A stretch of DNA of 64,000 nucleotides from Polyangiaceae bacterium (GCA_016719945.1 JADJYE010000040.1:1-64000), one strand, 5' to 3'. Positions 44,264 to 58,929 are shown, numbered from the stretch's first letter. Numbers and translations: made by a program. The notes: generated by a model not told the origin, from the letters alone.

Positions 44264-45539
44264 CCTCTACCCGCCGAGCGTGGACCCCGGGTTTCCCGAG
44301 CTGCCCGAGACGCCATCGGGCTGGCAGCAGACCACCTTCGGCGACGTGCTGGAGGTGGTCGAGCGCCCGCTCAAGCTCGATCCACACAGAACCTACCGAC
44401 TGGTGAACGCCAAGCGAAGCCGGGGTGGGATCACGCTCCGCGCCGAGTTGCCCGGGCGAGAGATCCTTACAAAGTCGCAGTTCGAGGCAAAGGCCGCGGA
44501 TTTCCTAATCTCGCGCCGACAGATCATCCATGGCGCCTGCGGTGTCGTTCCCGAGGAATTGGACGGTGCCGTTGTTTCCAATGAGTACTCGACACTGAAA
44601 CCTCGGCCAACGCTGTTGCTCGATTTCTTGCGCCACTATAGCCACACGCCCTACTTCCAGCGCACGTGCTTCCACAGCAGTCACGGCGTCGATGTCGAGA
44701 AGATGATCTTCAAGATCGGCGAGTGGCTCGTCCGCCGCGTGGACGTGCCCCCCCTCCCCGAGCAACGGAAGATCGCCGCCATCCTCTCCTCGGTGGACGA
44801 CGCCATCGAGGCGACGCAGGCGGTCATCGACCAGCTCGGGGTCGTGAAGAAGGCGATGATGGCCGAGCTGCTGACGCGCGGCCTGCCGGGGCGGCACACG
44901 CGGTTCAAGCAGACCGAGATCGGTGAGATGCCGGAGGACTGGGGCGTCTTGCGGCTTGGCGACCTCTGCCGAGTCACCTCCGGCGGCACCCCGAGCAGGG
45001 AACGCGCGGAATTCTGGGGCGGCGGCGTTCCGTGGGTGAAGACCGGCGAGATCAACTACGCGGAGATCACCAGGACAGAGGAGACCATCTCGCCCGCGGG
45101 CGTCGCTAACTCCGCGGCGAAGATGGTGCCCAAGGGCTCAGTTCTTATGGCGATGTACGGTCAAGGCGCGACGCGAGGGCGTGTCGCCGTCCTTGGCATT
45201 GACGCGTCCCTCAATCAGGCTTGCCTTGCGCTCATTCCGGGTCCCCGCCTTGCTCGCCACTTCCTCTATCAGGTGCTCTGCGCGAAGTATGACGAGCTGC
45301 GCGAGATGGGTCACGAAGGCACTCAAAAGAACCTCAATGCCGGCCTAATCAAATCCGTGCTCCTCCAGGTACCAGGCCTGGACGAGCAGCAGCGCATCGC
45401 AGAGGGGCTGGAGACGATCGACGAGCGGCGGCGCCATGAGGGCGATTACGTGAACCAGCTCGTCACGGCGAAGGCTGCCCTCATGTCCGTCCTTCTCAGC
45501 GGTGAGGTTCGCGTAGTACCCGAGGAGGCTGCCGAGTGA
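44250..45539 (+). CDS. hsdS: Type I restriction specificity subunit S
   Basis: ATG 44250 (or TTG 44244), overlapping hsdM by 14 bases; about 429 residues. Two target-recognition domains alternate with conserved helices: the first spacer is LPPLPEQRKIAAILSSVDDA, the second QRIAEGLETID. The second TRD begins DWGVLRLGDLCRVTSGGTPS. It confers sequence specificity to the M and R subunits. Confidence 0.9.
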   Translation: MARTSLYPPSVDPGFPELPETPSGWQQTTFGDVLEVVERPLKLDPHRTYRLVNAKRSRGGITLRAELPGREILTKSQFEAKAADFLISRRQIIHGACGVVPEELDGAVVSNEYSTLKPRPTLLLDFLRHYSHTPYFQRTCFHSSHGVDVEKMIFKIGEWLVRRVDVPPLPEQRKIAAILSSVDDAIEATQAVIDQLGVVKKAMMAELLTRGLPGRHTRFKQTEIGEMPEDWGVLRLGDLCRVTSGGTPSRERAEFWGGGVPWVKTGEINYAEITRTEETISPAGVANSAAKMVPKGSVLMAMYGQGATRGRVAVLGIDASLNQACLALIPGPRLARHFLYQVLCAKYDELREMGHEGTQKNLNAGLIKSVLLQVPGLDEQQRIAEGLETIDERRRHEGDYVNQLVTAKAALMSVLLSGEVRVVPEEAAE

Positions 45540-46398
45540 AGAACACTGGCAAGCCCTACGAAGCGTTGACCGAGCAGGTCTTCACGCGTCTGCTCGACCA
45601 GCACAGGGTTTGCGCCCAGGTCGAACGCGACGTCGTGCTCGAGGGGCGTTCGACGAAGCACCAGATTGACGTCATGTTCGAGTTTGTCGTCGGTCCGGCA
45701 AGCTACAGGACGATCATCCAGTGCAAGGATTGGGGCTCCGCGGTGAAGCAGGAGCAGGTGCTCGCGTTCGTCAGCGTGCTCCAGGACGTTCCCGGCCAGC
45801 CGAGGGGCATCATGGTCTCGAGGTCCGGCTTCCAGGAAGGTGCACGCAGAGTCGCCGACCACCACGGCATCAAGCTATATGAGCTGCGTGATGCTCGTGA
45901 CGAAGACTGGGACGGGCTGATTCGCACGGTACAAATCGAAGGCATTCTCCTGGCTCCGGAGTTCCGGTCGGTCGCCTTCAACTTCGATGTCGAATGGTTC
46001 CGCGAGCGCGCGCTGGCACTCGGCATCCCGAAGGGCACCACCTTCAACACCCGAACGATCCCCGGTGTTCACCAGATCGTCCTCGAGTCGGGAAGAGCGT
46101 GTGACATACGGACGCTCACCCGGGCTGCCATCCCGGACGAGGCGTGTGATTGGCGAAGCTTCGAGGTGTCGTTCGAGGAGGCTGTGCTCGTCGAAACGCC
46201 AGACCTTCCGCTGCCACAGCTCCGTGCGATCGGGGCAAGGGGAGAAGTCAGACTGCGAGAGATCCGCTCGCACTTCGAGCTTCGGCTGGATCACTTGGTC
46301 GCGTACTGTTTTCGCGACGTGCTCGGGGGTGACCACCGGTTCCTGAGGGCTGATGGCTCCCCTGTTCACGATCCGGCGGATGCTGACGAGGTCTCGCC

Positions 46399-46402
<4 letters not shown>
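45536..46402 (+). CDS. Mrr-like restriction endonuclease inserted in the type I operon
   Basis: GTG start overlapping the hsdS stop; 288 residues. Residues 5-110 are a PD-(D/E)xK domain: HQIDVMFEF (D45) and TIIQCKDWG (Q62, K64), with AFVSVLQDVPGQPRGIMVSR. The C-terminal half (GTTFNTRTIPGVHQIVLESG and later) is an unassigned beta-rich domain. It overlaps hsdR by ATG/TGA-like four bases. Such a gene between hsdS and hsdR is not part of the standard three-subunit system. Confidence 0.8.
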
Positions 46403-49430
<3,028 letters not shown>

Positions 49431-49434
<4 letters not shown>

Positions 49435-50150
49435 TCGAGCGCTCCGCCGTGACTTGGGGTTCGACGGAGATCCCCTACCGGATCCGGCGAAGTGCCCGGC
49501 GTGCGACGGTCTCACTCGCGATCGAGCCGGGCGCCGGGCTGCTCGTGACCGCTCCCGCGACGACCCCTCTTTCGAAGCTCGATGCGGTCGTGAGGTCGAG
49601 GGCGCCCTGGGTGACGAAGCGTCTACGAAGGCACGCGCCCACCGCGACCGCCAAGGAGTTCGTCTCCGGCGAGACGTTCTTCTACCTCGGGCGGCAGCAC
49701 CGGCTGGATGTGCACCGCGGGGATGACGTGGCCCCGCTTCACCTGCTCGACGGACGACTCACGGTGGTGGTTCCTCACGGCGTTCCGTCGGAGCACACGT
49801 CCGGGTACGTCCGGGCCGCGCTCACCGACTGGTACCAGCGGCGGGCCCGGGCATTCATCCCTGACAGGGTCCGCCACGTTGCGGCCAAGCTTGGGGTGTC
49901 GTCGTTGGACGTCGTCATCGCGGATCAGTCGAAGCGCTGGGGAAGCTGCTCAGCGGGGGTCGTCCGGATCAACTGGCGTGTGATGCAGGCGCCGAAGCGG
50001 CTCGTCGAGTACGTGCTCGCGCACGAGGCCACCCACCTCATCCACGAACATCATGGGCCGCGGTTCTGGGCGGCACTCGGCCGGCTGATGCCGGACTACG
50101 AGGTGAGGAAGGCCAAGCTCCGCGAGCTGGGCGAGCGCTTCCTGTGGTGA
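49431..50150 (+). CDS. YgjP-like zinc metallopeptidase
   Basis: GTG 49431 overlaps the hsdR stop; 239 residues. The zinc site is LAHEATHLIHEHHGPRFW (H198, E199, H202) with the typical preceding SKRWGSCS and INWRVMQAPKRLVEYV. This M48-type family often ends type I restriction operons, though its role there is unknown. The tight overlaps make this a five-gene operon: hsdM, hsdS, Mrr-like, hsdR, peptidase. Confidence 0.9.
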
Positions 50151-50261
50151 CGGAGATGCCGAGAATTCGGGCCCAGGTACCGCAGGATCTTCCGTGGCAC
50201 GTCATACGACCGGAAGGGCTTCTCCGTGGACGACGAGAATCATTATCGAGCGGTTTTGCGG

Positions 50262-50579
50262 CTAGCCGCTGATGTCCCGGAGGAGGCGCTTCAACGTGCC
50301 TCGGGGGAGGCGGCGGGTTTCATCGATCAGCCGATGACGATCACCTTGCTCGGGGAAGGTCACGAGGTCGAGCAGCAGCACGCCGAGCCCGTCGGCGAGC
50401 GTTTGCAAGCTTTGGATCGTCGGTCGGACCAACCCGCGCTCGATGCTCGAGAGGTGCACCTTCGAGACGCCGCACTCGTACGCGAGCCGCTCGAGGGTCA
50501 GCCCGTTCTCCGCACGTAGCTGGGCGATCCGCTTTCCGACTGCAAGCGCCAGGGGATCGACCTCGGACCGCCGCGGCAT
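50262..50579 (-). CDS. XRE-family transcriptional regulator
   Basis: 105 residues: VGKRIAQLRAENGLTLERLA then YECGVSKVHLSSIERGLVRP is a classic XRE HTH, with a short C-terminal tail. It is divergent from the lipoprotein gene and convergent with the restriction operon. Confidence 0.8.
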   Translation of the reverse strand: MPRRSEVDPLALAVGKRIAQLRAENGLTLERLAYECGVSKVHLSSIERGLVRPTIQSLQTLADGLGVLLLDLVTFPEQGDRHRLIDETRRLPRGTLKRLLRDISG

Positions 50580-50623
50580 GCCGCCGTTGACGGTAGGCGC
50601 CGGAGGTCGAACACTAGTTTGTC

Positions 50624-51076
50624 ATGGCAAACCACGGGACCCTGTCGGTGACATTGAGCTTGATCGGGGTGATGGTGCTCGGAGGATGCGCCGACAAGGC
50701 CGAGCCCGACCTCAAGCGCTGCGAGGAGCTGGAGCAGCAGCAAAAGTACGACGAAGCGATCGAAGCTTGTCAGCTCTCGGTCTCCCACGATCCCGAGAGC
50801 GCGGCGGGGAAGAAGGCGCAGGCGAAGATCCCCGTCCTGGAGACCGCCAGGAAGAAGCTCGCGGACGAGAAGGCTGACGCACTCGACGCGCAGGCGAGCC
50901 GAGCGAAAGCGGCCCTCGAGAAACTGAAGGGACAGGCGAACGACGCCACTGACATGCAGAAGAAGATTGAGGAGTGCCTCGCCGCCGAGAAGGGCACCCC
51001 CAAGTTCGACGAGTGCAAAGAGAGGCTTGAGAAGGACCTCGAGAAGCAGAAGGCTGCCTTTGACAGCCGTCCCTAA
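50624..51076 (+). CDS. Small coiled-coil lipoprotein
   Basis: 150 residues with a signal peptide and lipobox (SLIGVMVLGGC, lipidated Cys at about residue 22). The rest is a charged helix rich in Lys/Glu (SRAKAALEKLKGQANDATDM) with a TPR-like start. It is probably an outer-membrane-anchored periplasmic protein of unknown role and looks out of place among the mobile-element genes. Confidence 0.7.
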   Translation: MANHGTLSVTLSLIGVMVLGGCADKAEPDLKRCEELEQQQKYDEAIEACQLSVSHDPESAAGKKAQAKIPVLETARKKLADEKADALDAQASRAKAALEKLKGQANDATDMQKKIEECLAAEKGTPKFDECKERLEKDLEKQKAAFDSRP

Positions 51077-51390
51077 TTTTCGCCGGTGGCTGCCTCGTCA
51101 GCGCGACGAGCGGACACATCCAAAAGCGAGCCGGCGGCTGTCGCCGACCGTCACGACAATCGGAATCCAGGGTCGAAGCGCCGTGAGGGCGGCTGCCATC
51201 GGTTGAAGCTCCGCCACGAGGAGCACGGCCGCCATCCCAAAGGTGACGCTCACCGACACGCGTTCCCCGGTTGGTACGACGACGATGGCCAGATCGATCC
51301 CGTGAAGATGCTGCGCATCTTCGATGAGATGCCGAACAGTTCCAAGCCGCCGACCCAGAAGATCTCGATGCACCCCGCCAAGACTTGGGA
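51077..51390 (+). other. About 300 bases with no convincing gene
   Basis: Both strands are open, but neither reading is persuasive: the plus frame has HAFPGWYDDDGQIDPVKMLR and the minus frame HGIDLAIVVVPTGERVSVSV. No domain, start context or RNA structure was identified. Confidence 0.3.
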
Positions 51391-51843
51391 TCAGGCGCAC
51401 GGTGCTTCCTCGGCAGGCGCGTCGACGAAGACGACGGCTGGTTCGTCGTCCGCATCGACCACCAAGAACGGCGTGCCGTCCGCCGGCTTCGTGGTCACGA
51501 GCGAGGCAGCCTCCGGCAGGACGGCGTTCATGATGGCGACCAGACCGGCCAGATCGAGGGGAATCACGATCGCCGCGCTCCTGGCCGCCGCGGCCGGCAC
51601 CACGAACTCCACCCCCGCCCCCTGCTCGAGGCACGCCTTCCCAAATTCCCCCGCCAGGTCGGCGATGATGAACCCCAACTCGGTGGGCTCGACGCCCAAA
51701 GCCACGGCGATCAAGAATAACGAGTGCACTCGTCCCTGGTGATCGCGAACGAGTGCCTCATGTGAGGGCAGCGGTTCGAGGAGGCTCCTGCGCGTGACCT
51801 GGGCCCAGTAACGACCGGTTTCGAGAGAGCCCGGGCGCTTCAC
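51391..51843 (-). CDS. Hypothetical protein coupled to the resolvase
   Basis: GTG at 51841-51843 overlaps the resolvase stop; 150 residues. It contains HSLFLIAVALGVEPTELGFI and AARSAAIVIPLDLAGLVAIM and ends in an acidic tail. No family recognised. Its overlap with the recombinase gene indicates co-translation. Confidence 0.5.
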   Translation of the reverse strand: MKRPGSLETGRYWAQVTRRSLLEPLPSHEALVRDHQGRVHSLFLIAVALGVEPTELGFIIADLAGEFGKACLEQGAGVEFVVPAAAARSAAIVIPLDLAGLVAIMNAVLPEAASLVTTKPADGTPFLVVDADDEPAVVFVDAPAEEAPCA

Positions 51844-52490
51844 GCCGACCCCATGATCTCGCCGGCTTGCTCGGGCGCTGCGACCCCCAATTCAGGGACG
51901 GCCAGCGCCCGATGAAGGGTGCTCGCTCCAACCCCTAGCTCAGCGGCGATCCTCCGGATGCTCATGCCGGCTCGCTGGAGCCGACGAGCCCGGACAACAT
52001 CGACGTAGACGGGTGGACGTCCGAGCCTAGCGCCGCGACGACGCGCGGCCATCAATCCCTGGATCGTTCTATCCCGACAGAGATCGGCCTCGAGCTGAGC
52101 CACAGCGGCGACAACGTGGAAGCAGAAGCGACCGGCGGGCGTGCTCGTGTCAATGCCGTCGCTGAGGCTGATGAAGTCCACGTTTCGGCAGCGAAAGTCG
52201 TCCAGCGTTTGGACGAGGTGGCGGACGCTACGGGCCCATCTGTCGAAGCGGACCACCGCGACGGCGTGCACGCGCCCGCGCTGCACATCGCCCATGAGAC
52301 GATCAAGCTCAGGGCGACGATCGCGCCGGCCGCTCTGGCCGTGATCGACGTACTCACCCACGACCTCCCAGGCCCGCTGCTGGGCCAGGAGGCGGAGCTG
52401 CTCGATCTGAGCCTCCGGATGCTGGTCGAGGGTCGAGCATCGGGCGTAGAGCCCGACCCGGGTGGGCGTGTTCCGAAGATGGTGGTTCAC
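51840..52490 (-). CDS. Small serine recombinase (resolvase/invertase type)
   Basis: Starting at GTG 52488-52490 it has 216 residues; an ATG at 52595 would add a non-conserved leader. Catalytic domain: RVGLYARCSTLDQHPEAQIE (catalytic Ser in YARCST), VVRFDRWARSVRHL, then the E-helix (VAQLEADLCRDRTIQGLMAA) and a C-terminal HTH (AGMSIRRIAAELGVGASTLH). It could resolve multimers of the island or invert DNA. Confidence 0.85.
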   Translation of the reverse strand: MNHHLRNTPTRVGLYARCSTLDQHPEAQIEQLRLLAQQRAWEVVGEYVDHGQSGRRDRRPELDRLMGDVQRGRVHAVAVVRFDRWARSVRHLVQTLDDFRCRNVDFISLSDGIDTSTPAGRFCFHVVAAVAQLEADLCRDRTIQGLMAARRRGARLGRPPVYVDVVRARRLQRAGMSIRRIAAELGVGASTLHRALAVPELGVAAPEQAGEIMGSA

Positions 52491-52632
52491 GACTTCGGGT
52501 ACGCGCGGATGCGACCGAAAATGAACCTTGATCGGATCCGCCGGGCCGCGGCACCTTTCGAGGAGCCGAGCGAAGCCCTCACCCAGGACCCGCACCCGGC
52601 AAGTTGAGTAACTCGCGCGGTTGCCCAGAACT

Positions 52633-53055
52633 CTAGGGCCACGGGATCTTTGGATCCTCGGCGATGCTCAACCGGACACGGGCATCGAGGGCGGACGCGT
52701 TGTCGGCGGGAAGGACATCTCGGGCGATCTCGACGACGCGCTCGACGAGGAGTCCGAACGCTCGGCGGGCTTGCGGGTGGTCGGGGCCGAGCGGCGGCGG
52801 ACCGAGTTTGCGGCGCTCGACGATCAGCACCTCGGCCAGGCGCTTCATGAGCCTGACCTCCCGCGTGATCGCACGCCCATCCTCCATGAGGTCGAAGGCC
52901 TCCGGATGCTCGGCCATGAAGGCAAGGGTCGCCGCTGCACGGGCCATCTCCTGTTGGATCACTCTGAGTAGCTCGACGGTGTCGTCGTGACGCTGCATGG
53001 CGGCGACGAGCGGGTGCTCGCGAGCGACGTTCACTTCGTTGGGGGATCGCTGCAC
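52633..53055 (-). CDS. Hypothetical 140-residue helical protein of the replication module
   Basis: It contains DDTVELLRVIQQEMARAAAT and ARRAFGLLVERVVEIARDVL; all-helical, no known domain. It lies just downstream of the replication initiator on the same strand, so it may be an accessory gene. Confidence 0.5.
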   Translation of the reverse strand: MQRSPNEVNVAREHPLVAAMQRHDDTVELLRVIQQEMARAAATLAFMAEHPEAFDLMEDGRAITREVRLMKRLAEVLIVERRKLGPPPLGPDHPQARRAFGLLVERVVEIARDVLPADNASALDARVRLSIAEDPKIPWP

Positions 53056-53133
53056 GGTCTCCTCCGGAGTTTTCGGAAAAAAAGATGTGCTGAGCCGTGG
53101 CCGATCGCACGCCGGTTGAACGCGCCTCGGAAC

Positions 53134-54402
53134 TCAAGAGAGGAACTCCTCGAAGTCTTCGACCGACGGGTCGGCCGGCTGCCTAGCCGTCGGACGCGCG
53201 CGGGTTGGCCGAGCGTCGTGGTCGGGCAGCGTGTCGGCCCAGGGCGTCCGCACGACATCGTCCGGCTCCGTCGGAGGAAAGCCCGGCGAGTCGGGGATGT
53301 CCACGAGCCGGTCAACGAAGCGACGGGCGAACCTACGCAGGTGGCTGTGCCCGGATGGATCATCAGAACCCAGACACGGCAGGTGCATGCGCTCCAGCTC
53401 CCGACGCCTATCTGCAAACGTCCGGGCGGAAAGCCCGAGGGTCCGCTGGACTTCCTCATCCGACATCCTCCCGCGGAGGAGGTGCAGGAAGCCAAGTGCG
53501 GCGATCGTGGTGCCGGCGAGCGGCCTGCCCCGTCGGCCAAGAGGAGTGCGCCCTGCGGCTGCACTCAACTCCCGCGCCAGGGCTACGGCGTCGGTGCCAT
53601 CCACGTCCTCGAGCGCCGCCAGCTCGATCAACCTTAGCTTGGCGGCCTGGGCTCCGAGTACGTAGGCGCCCACCTCGTCACGTCCGATCCACCGCAGGTT
53701 CGGCAGCTTGCCAGCCGGAAGAGCGGCGAGGTCGCGAACCGCTCGCGCGTTCTTGAGCGTGACCTCGAACCGGAGTACCGAGCCCGCCTCCTCGGCGAGG
53801 CGCTCGCGAAGTTCCGCCGATGCAGCGGCGAACTCACCCTGCTGCCGCTTCAGTTGTCTGATGCGACCGAGGATCTCAGCTCTCTTGTCGTAGAGCTGAA
53901 CCCGGACCGCGGAACCATCCCACTGAAGCCCGGTGGTCGGGTGATTCCAGCGCTGCGGCGGGTTGCCCCTCCGGCTTCGGGCTGCGAGAGCGTCGAGGAC
54001 GGCGGGGATCGTCGTCACGGGTAGGTCCACCGCAAACGCGATCCGTCGGACGCCCCAGCTCGTTTGGAGCAAACCCTCCCATGTCTCGGCCGAGCCTCGC
54101 GTCTTCTGAGGTGGCAAGCTGAACAGGATGTTGAGGATGGGGGACACCGTCCGACCGAGGTCAACGTCCCAGAGCGCCCGGAGCGGATAGTTGCAGGAGT
54201 AGCCGTTGGCGAGCCTGGGGATGCTGAGCTTGATCTCTACGTCACGGGTTTCCGGGCAAGACATGACGACGAACCCGGGACCGGGAGCGAAGTGCCAAGC
54301 GCGAGTGGCACCGGTAGGGTCCGTTCGCATCCGAACGAACCCCCGGTCCTGGATCTTCAGCGGATCCTTGAAGCGTGCCGTCAGCAACACGTCGTCAATC
54401 AC
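53134..54402 (-). CDS. Phage/plasmid replication initiator of the II/X (filamentous phage) type
   Basis: 422 residues. The order GVRRIAFAVDLPVTTIPAVL, VRVQLYDKRAEILGR and GSVLRFEVTLKNARAVR matches the rolling-circle initiators of filamentous phages and related plasmids (gene II/X family). A C-terminal HTH-like segment (MSDEEVQRTLGLSARTFADR) follows. These enzymes nick the plus-strand origin via a tyrosine. Its presence implies that the excised island can replicate. Confidence 0.65.
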   Translation of the reverse strand: MIDDVLLTARFKDPLKIQDRGFVRMRTDPTGATRAWHFAPGPGFVVMSCPETRDVEIKLSIPRLANGYSCNYPLRALWDVDLGRTVSPILNILFSLPPQKTRGSAETWEGLLQTSWGVRRIAFAVDLPVTTIPAVLDALAARSRRGNPPQRWNHPTTGLQWDGSAVRVQLYDKRAEILGRIRQLKRQQGEFAAASAELRERLAEEAGSVLRFEVTLKNARAVRDLAALPAGKLPNLRWIGRDEVGAYVLGAQAAKLRLIELAALEDVDGTDAVALARELSAAAGRTPLGRRGRPLAGTTIAALGFLHLLRGRMSDEEVQRTLGLSARTFADRRRELERMHLPCLGSDDPSGHSHLRRFARRFVDRLVDIPDSPGFPPTEPDDVVRTPWADTLPDHDARPTRARPTARQPADPSVEDFEEFLS

Positions 54403-54511
54403 TGCCCGTCCCTCTCCGTATGGGGATCCTCGAAACCCGACCGAGGGGGCGGTCGCCTAGCTGTCATCCGCATTTGCGGATGGAGCGCCAGTGGATATGA
54501 GGCTCCTCGAG

Positions 54512-54718
54512 TCACTCGGCCTCCGGCAGGGCATCGTCGAGCAGCTCGACGATGAGGTCCGAAAGGCCGACAGCGGTCTCCCGATCGATGAGGAGGTGTC
54601 GCAGGCGACGGTAGAGCTGCGGCGGCATCCTGACGCGGACGTGCCGAGCGCGGCGGTTGTTGTCGTTGGTCTCGTTGGTCTTGCTGTGCGCGGTGGTCAT
54701 GCCGTACCGCGCGTACAA
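54512..54718 (-). CDS. Ribbon-helix-helix protein
   Basis: 68 residues (or about 62 from an internal Met). RHVRVRMPPQLYRRLRHLLI followed by VGLSDLIVELLDDAL is a ribbon-helix-helix of the CopG/Arc class. It lies between the replication initiator and the ParB-like gene on the same strand, so control of replication or partition is likely. Confidence 0.65.
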   Translation of the reverse strand: MYARYGMTTAHSKTNETNDNNRRARHVRVRMPPQLYRRLRHLLIDRETAVGLSDLIVELLDDALPEAE

Positions 54719-54735
54719 GACAACTATTGGCTGCC

Positions 54736-56562
54736 CTACCGGCTAAGGACCGCCAGCGCCTCGCGGATCGCCGATGCGATCGGCGCCGAGTCCGCAGCAT
54801 CGCCGAGCTGGTCCAACGCCGCCGTGGCCTCCTTCGGCTTGAAGCCCATGTTCGTCAGAGCGCTCACCAACGCGGGCCGACCCGTCATTCCCGCCGTGCG
54901 GCGTGTGGAGTTTGTAGGTGGGCTGGCGAGTTTGATGGGACGGGTGATCCCATGCGAGCGGCGAAGCACCTCGGCGAGAAGAAAGGAGCGGAAGGCTGCT
55001 CGCAGGGCTCCGCGCGTGCGACCTCCTTGAACAAGGCATTTCACTCGACCTGCCAAGGCCGGCGGCTCCCAAGTGATCGCCGTCGGGCCGAAGGCCTTCG
55101 TCTCCGGCCACCACGAGACTTCCCAGACGACGTTCGTCACCGCACCGAGCCCGAGGTTTCCAAGTCGGTTGCGCACGTCGATCAAGATCCCGACGTGATG
55201 CGTGGCGACCTCTGCCTCGCGAGCGGTGAAATCAGCCGCGATGTCCGGGGGCAGTTCGGCGATCGTCTCGGCGACGATGGTCGAGAGGTCGCCGGCTCCC
55301 ACGTGGGCTTCGTCGTCGCGATAGGTTGGCACTGGCTCAGCGGGGCCGTCGTCCTGAAGCTCCACGTGCTTGGTGTCGCTGGTGACCCGAACCCTCACCT
55401 TGCGGCCGAGAAAGAACAGCGTCGTCACGTGCCCGGTGGCGTCGGCCACCAGCGGAGCCTTGGCGACGACATCTCGAGGAGGCGGGGGCGGACGATGCGT
55501 CCCGGTCACCTTCTGGATCGCCGCATCGACAGTCTTGGCCTTGCCCGCGGCGAGCAACTCGGCCACCGGACCTCGGTGCCGCTCGGGGAGCCGAGCGAGG
55601 GCGCAGAGCTGGCGGTGGTTGTCCGCGATCGGCGAGTCGGACAAGAGGCCGAACACCTCGTCCCCGAGAGCCGTAGCGATCTGGACCCGCTGCTCGATCA
55701 TCCGCCGGCCGGAGCGCGAGCTGGCGTTCTCGGCAGCGAACGAAACATGCTTCGCTTGCTGGCCTTGCCGTGCTCGGCCGCCAGCGACGCCGGCTCGCGT
55801 CTCGGGATGCAGCTCGAGGTACAGCTCCTTCTGACGCTTTTCCGCGCGAGCCCGCTCGAGCACGGTCAGGTCGCGCCGCTCGAGGTTCTCGTCGATCTCG
55901 TCCAGCTCGAGTTGTTTGGGATCGCCCTCAGCGAGCAGGGCATCGATCGTCGGGCGCCCGTCGGCCTCGTGGGAAAGGTAGCGATGGAGCCCTGTGACCA
56001 GGACGTACGGCTGGCCCTCCTGATCGGTGGGGCGGCGGGCGACTCGGATCGGGCTGAGGAGCCCGCGACGCCGGATGGACCGCATCATCGACTCGACCAG
56101 CCGGCCGTTCGCTCGACGGCGCCGATCCTCGGGGACGTAGATGTCGCCGAGCGGGATGGCCAAGACGATGCGGTCCTGTTGAGCGGACGGCGTGTCGGAC
56201 TTCCCGCGGCATGACGCAACCAGTTCCGCTCCACGACGACGAAGGAACGCTTCCCATGCAGGCACAGGCTGCCGCGGAGAAGGGCTTGGGAGCAGACCGC
56301 TTCCTTGCATGGCGACGACCGCATCCAGAGCTGCGCGAAACCGTTGAGCGGCGAGGGTCAGGGCGTCGGCCTCCGAGGGAAGCTCGCCTTCGCCGTTCCC
56401 TGTGGCGACTCTATCGACGGCGGCCTCGACGAAGGCGACGCCAACATCTCGAATCGGAGGCGGCGCGACCTGGAAAAACGAACACGCGACGGCCTCGTCC
56501 AGCAGACGGACGACAGCCTCTTCCAGCACGGCCTCGTGCTGGCGCTCATGGGCATCAGACAT
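54736..56562 (-). CDS. ParB-like protein with RuvA-C-like tail
   Basis: From ATG 56560-56562 it has 608 residues. The ParB/Spo0J nuclease-type domain has IPLGDIYVPEDRRRRANGRL, VESMMRSIRRRGLLSPIRVA, PYVLVTGLHRYLSHEADGRP and ELDEIDENLERRDLTVLERA. An HTH region follows. The last 40 residues (ALVSALTNMGFKPKEATAAL then DQLGDAA) resemble the RuvA C-terminal helicase-binding domain, an unexpected addition. No ParA gene is adjacent. Confidence 0.75.
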   Translation of the reverse strand: MSDAHERQHEAVLEEAVVRLLDEAVACSFFQVAPPPIRDVGVAFVEAAVDRVATGNGEGELPSEADALTLAAQRFRAALDAVVAMQGSGLLPSPSPRQPVPAWEAFLRRRGAELVASCRGKSDTPSAQQDRIVLAIPLGDIYVPEDRRRRANGRLVESMMRSIRRRGLLSPIRVARRPTDQEGQPYVLVTGLHRYLSHEADGRPTIDALLAEGDPKQLELDEIDENLERRDLTVLERARAEKRQKELYLELHPETRAGVAGGRARQGQQAKHVSFAAENASSRSGRRMIEQRVQIATALGDEVFGLLSDSPIADNHRQLCALARLPERHRGPVAELLAAGKAKTVDAAIQKVTGTHRPPPPPRDVVAKAPLVADATGHVTTLFFLGRKVRVRVTSDTKHVELQDDGPAEPVPTYRDDEAHVGAGDLSTIVAETIAELPPDIAADFTAREAEVATHHVGILIDVRNRLGNLGLGAVTNVVWEVSWWPETKAFGPTAITWEPPALAGRVKCLVQGGRTRGALRAAFRSFLLAEVLRRSHGITRPIKLASPPTNSTRRTAGMTGRPALVSALTNMGFKPKEATAALDQLGDAADSAPIASAIREALAVLSR

Positions 56563-56867
56563 GATGTACCTCGACGGAAATGCCGGACCAGGCCGGCTAC
56601 CTGCGGTCTGAGTTCGACCTCGGTAGTTCGTCGAGAGCGCCACGCGGGCGTTCGGGTCGGGCCGTTCGAGAAGGCATCGTTCCTATTTCATTCACCGCGG
56701 GATCGACTCGTTGCGGCCACGGGCGAAAAAAGATCGCGCCGAGGTTCATCCGGCCGCCAACGCGGTCGTACAAAAAGTCGTCGCGTTGTCGATTTCGACC
56801 GAATCGACCCGCGCGCCGGTGTTTGTGAGGCTCCGGGCTCACGCATCGGGCCCGGAAAGAGATCGAG
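56563..56867. promoter_or_regulatory. Divergent control region between the ParB-like and recombinase operons
   Basis: A 305-base gap with no gene separates divergent units. It contains direct GTCGT motifs within CGCGGTCGTACAAAAAGTCG (about 56771-56790) and A-runs (GGCGAAAAAAGATCG), unusual here and possibly a partition or origin site. A GAAAGAGATCGAG ribosome site precedes ATG 56868. Confidence 0.35.
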
Positions 56868-57154
56868 ATGAAGAAGCACCATCGACCTGCTGCCACGACC
56901 GAGAACACCCCGGACCTCGCAACCGTCGCTCTGCCCAAGGGCAGGTTCTGGCTCACGATCCCCGCGGCTGAGAATTTCACCCCCGAAGAGCGCGCGCTGT
57001 TCGAGAGCGGGCGGTACCCGTTCACGGTCTGCGAGCACACGCCTGAGCACGAGACCTTCTTGGACTTCCTGGTCGAGCAAGGGGTGGCTGAGTGGTGTCG
57101 GGACCTCGATGCGAGCGCGGCGGGGTCGTCCGACGACTCGAAGGGAGACCGCTG

Positions 57155-57155
<1 letters not shown>
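56868..57155 (+). CDS. Hypothetical protein coupled to the serine recombinase
   Basis: 95 residues, with LATVALPKGRFWLTIPAAEN and HETFLDFLVEQGVAEWCRDL. Its stop overlaps the recombinase start by one base (TGATG). No family recognised; a recombination directionality factor is one possibility purely from position. Confidence 0.55.
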
Positions 57156-58895
<1,740 letters not shown>

Positions 58896-58901
58896 AGAGG
58901 C

Positions 58902-58929
58902 ACTCTAGTCGGCGCGCCGGTCTTGTCAA
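58902..58929 (-). promoter_or_regulatory. Promoter of tRNA-fMet
   Basis: On the minus strand TTGACA (58924-58929) and TAGAGT (58902-58907) are 16 bases apart, with six bases to the tRNA 5' end. The perfect -35 and fair -10 fit a housekeeping sigma-70 promoter. Confidence 0.7.
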
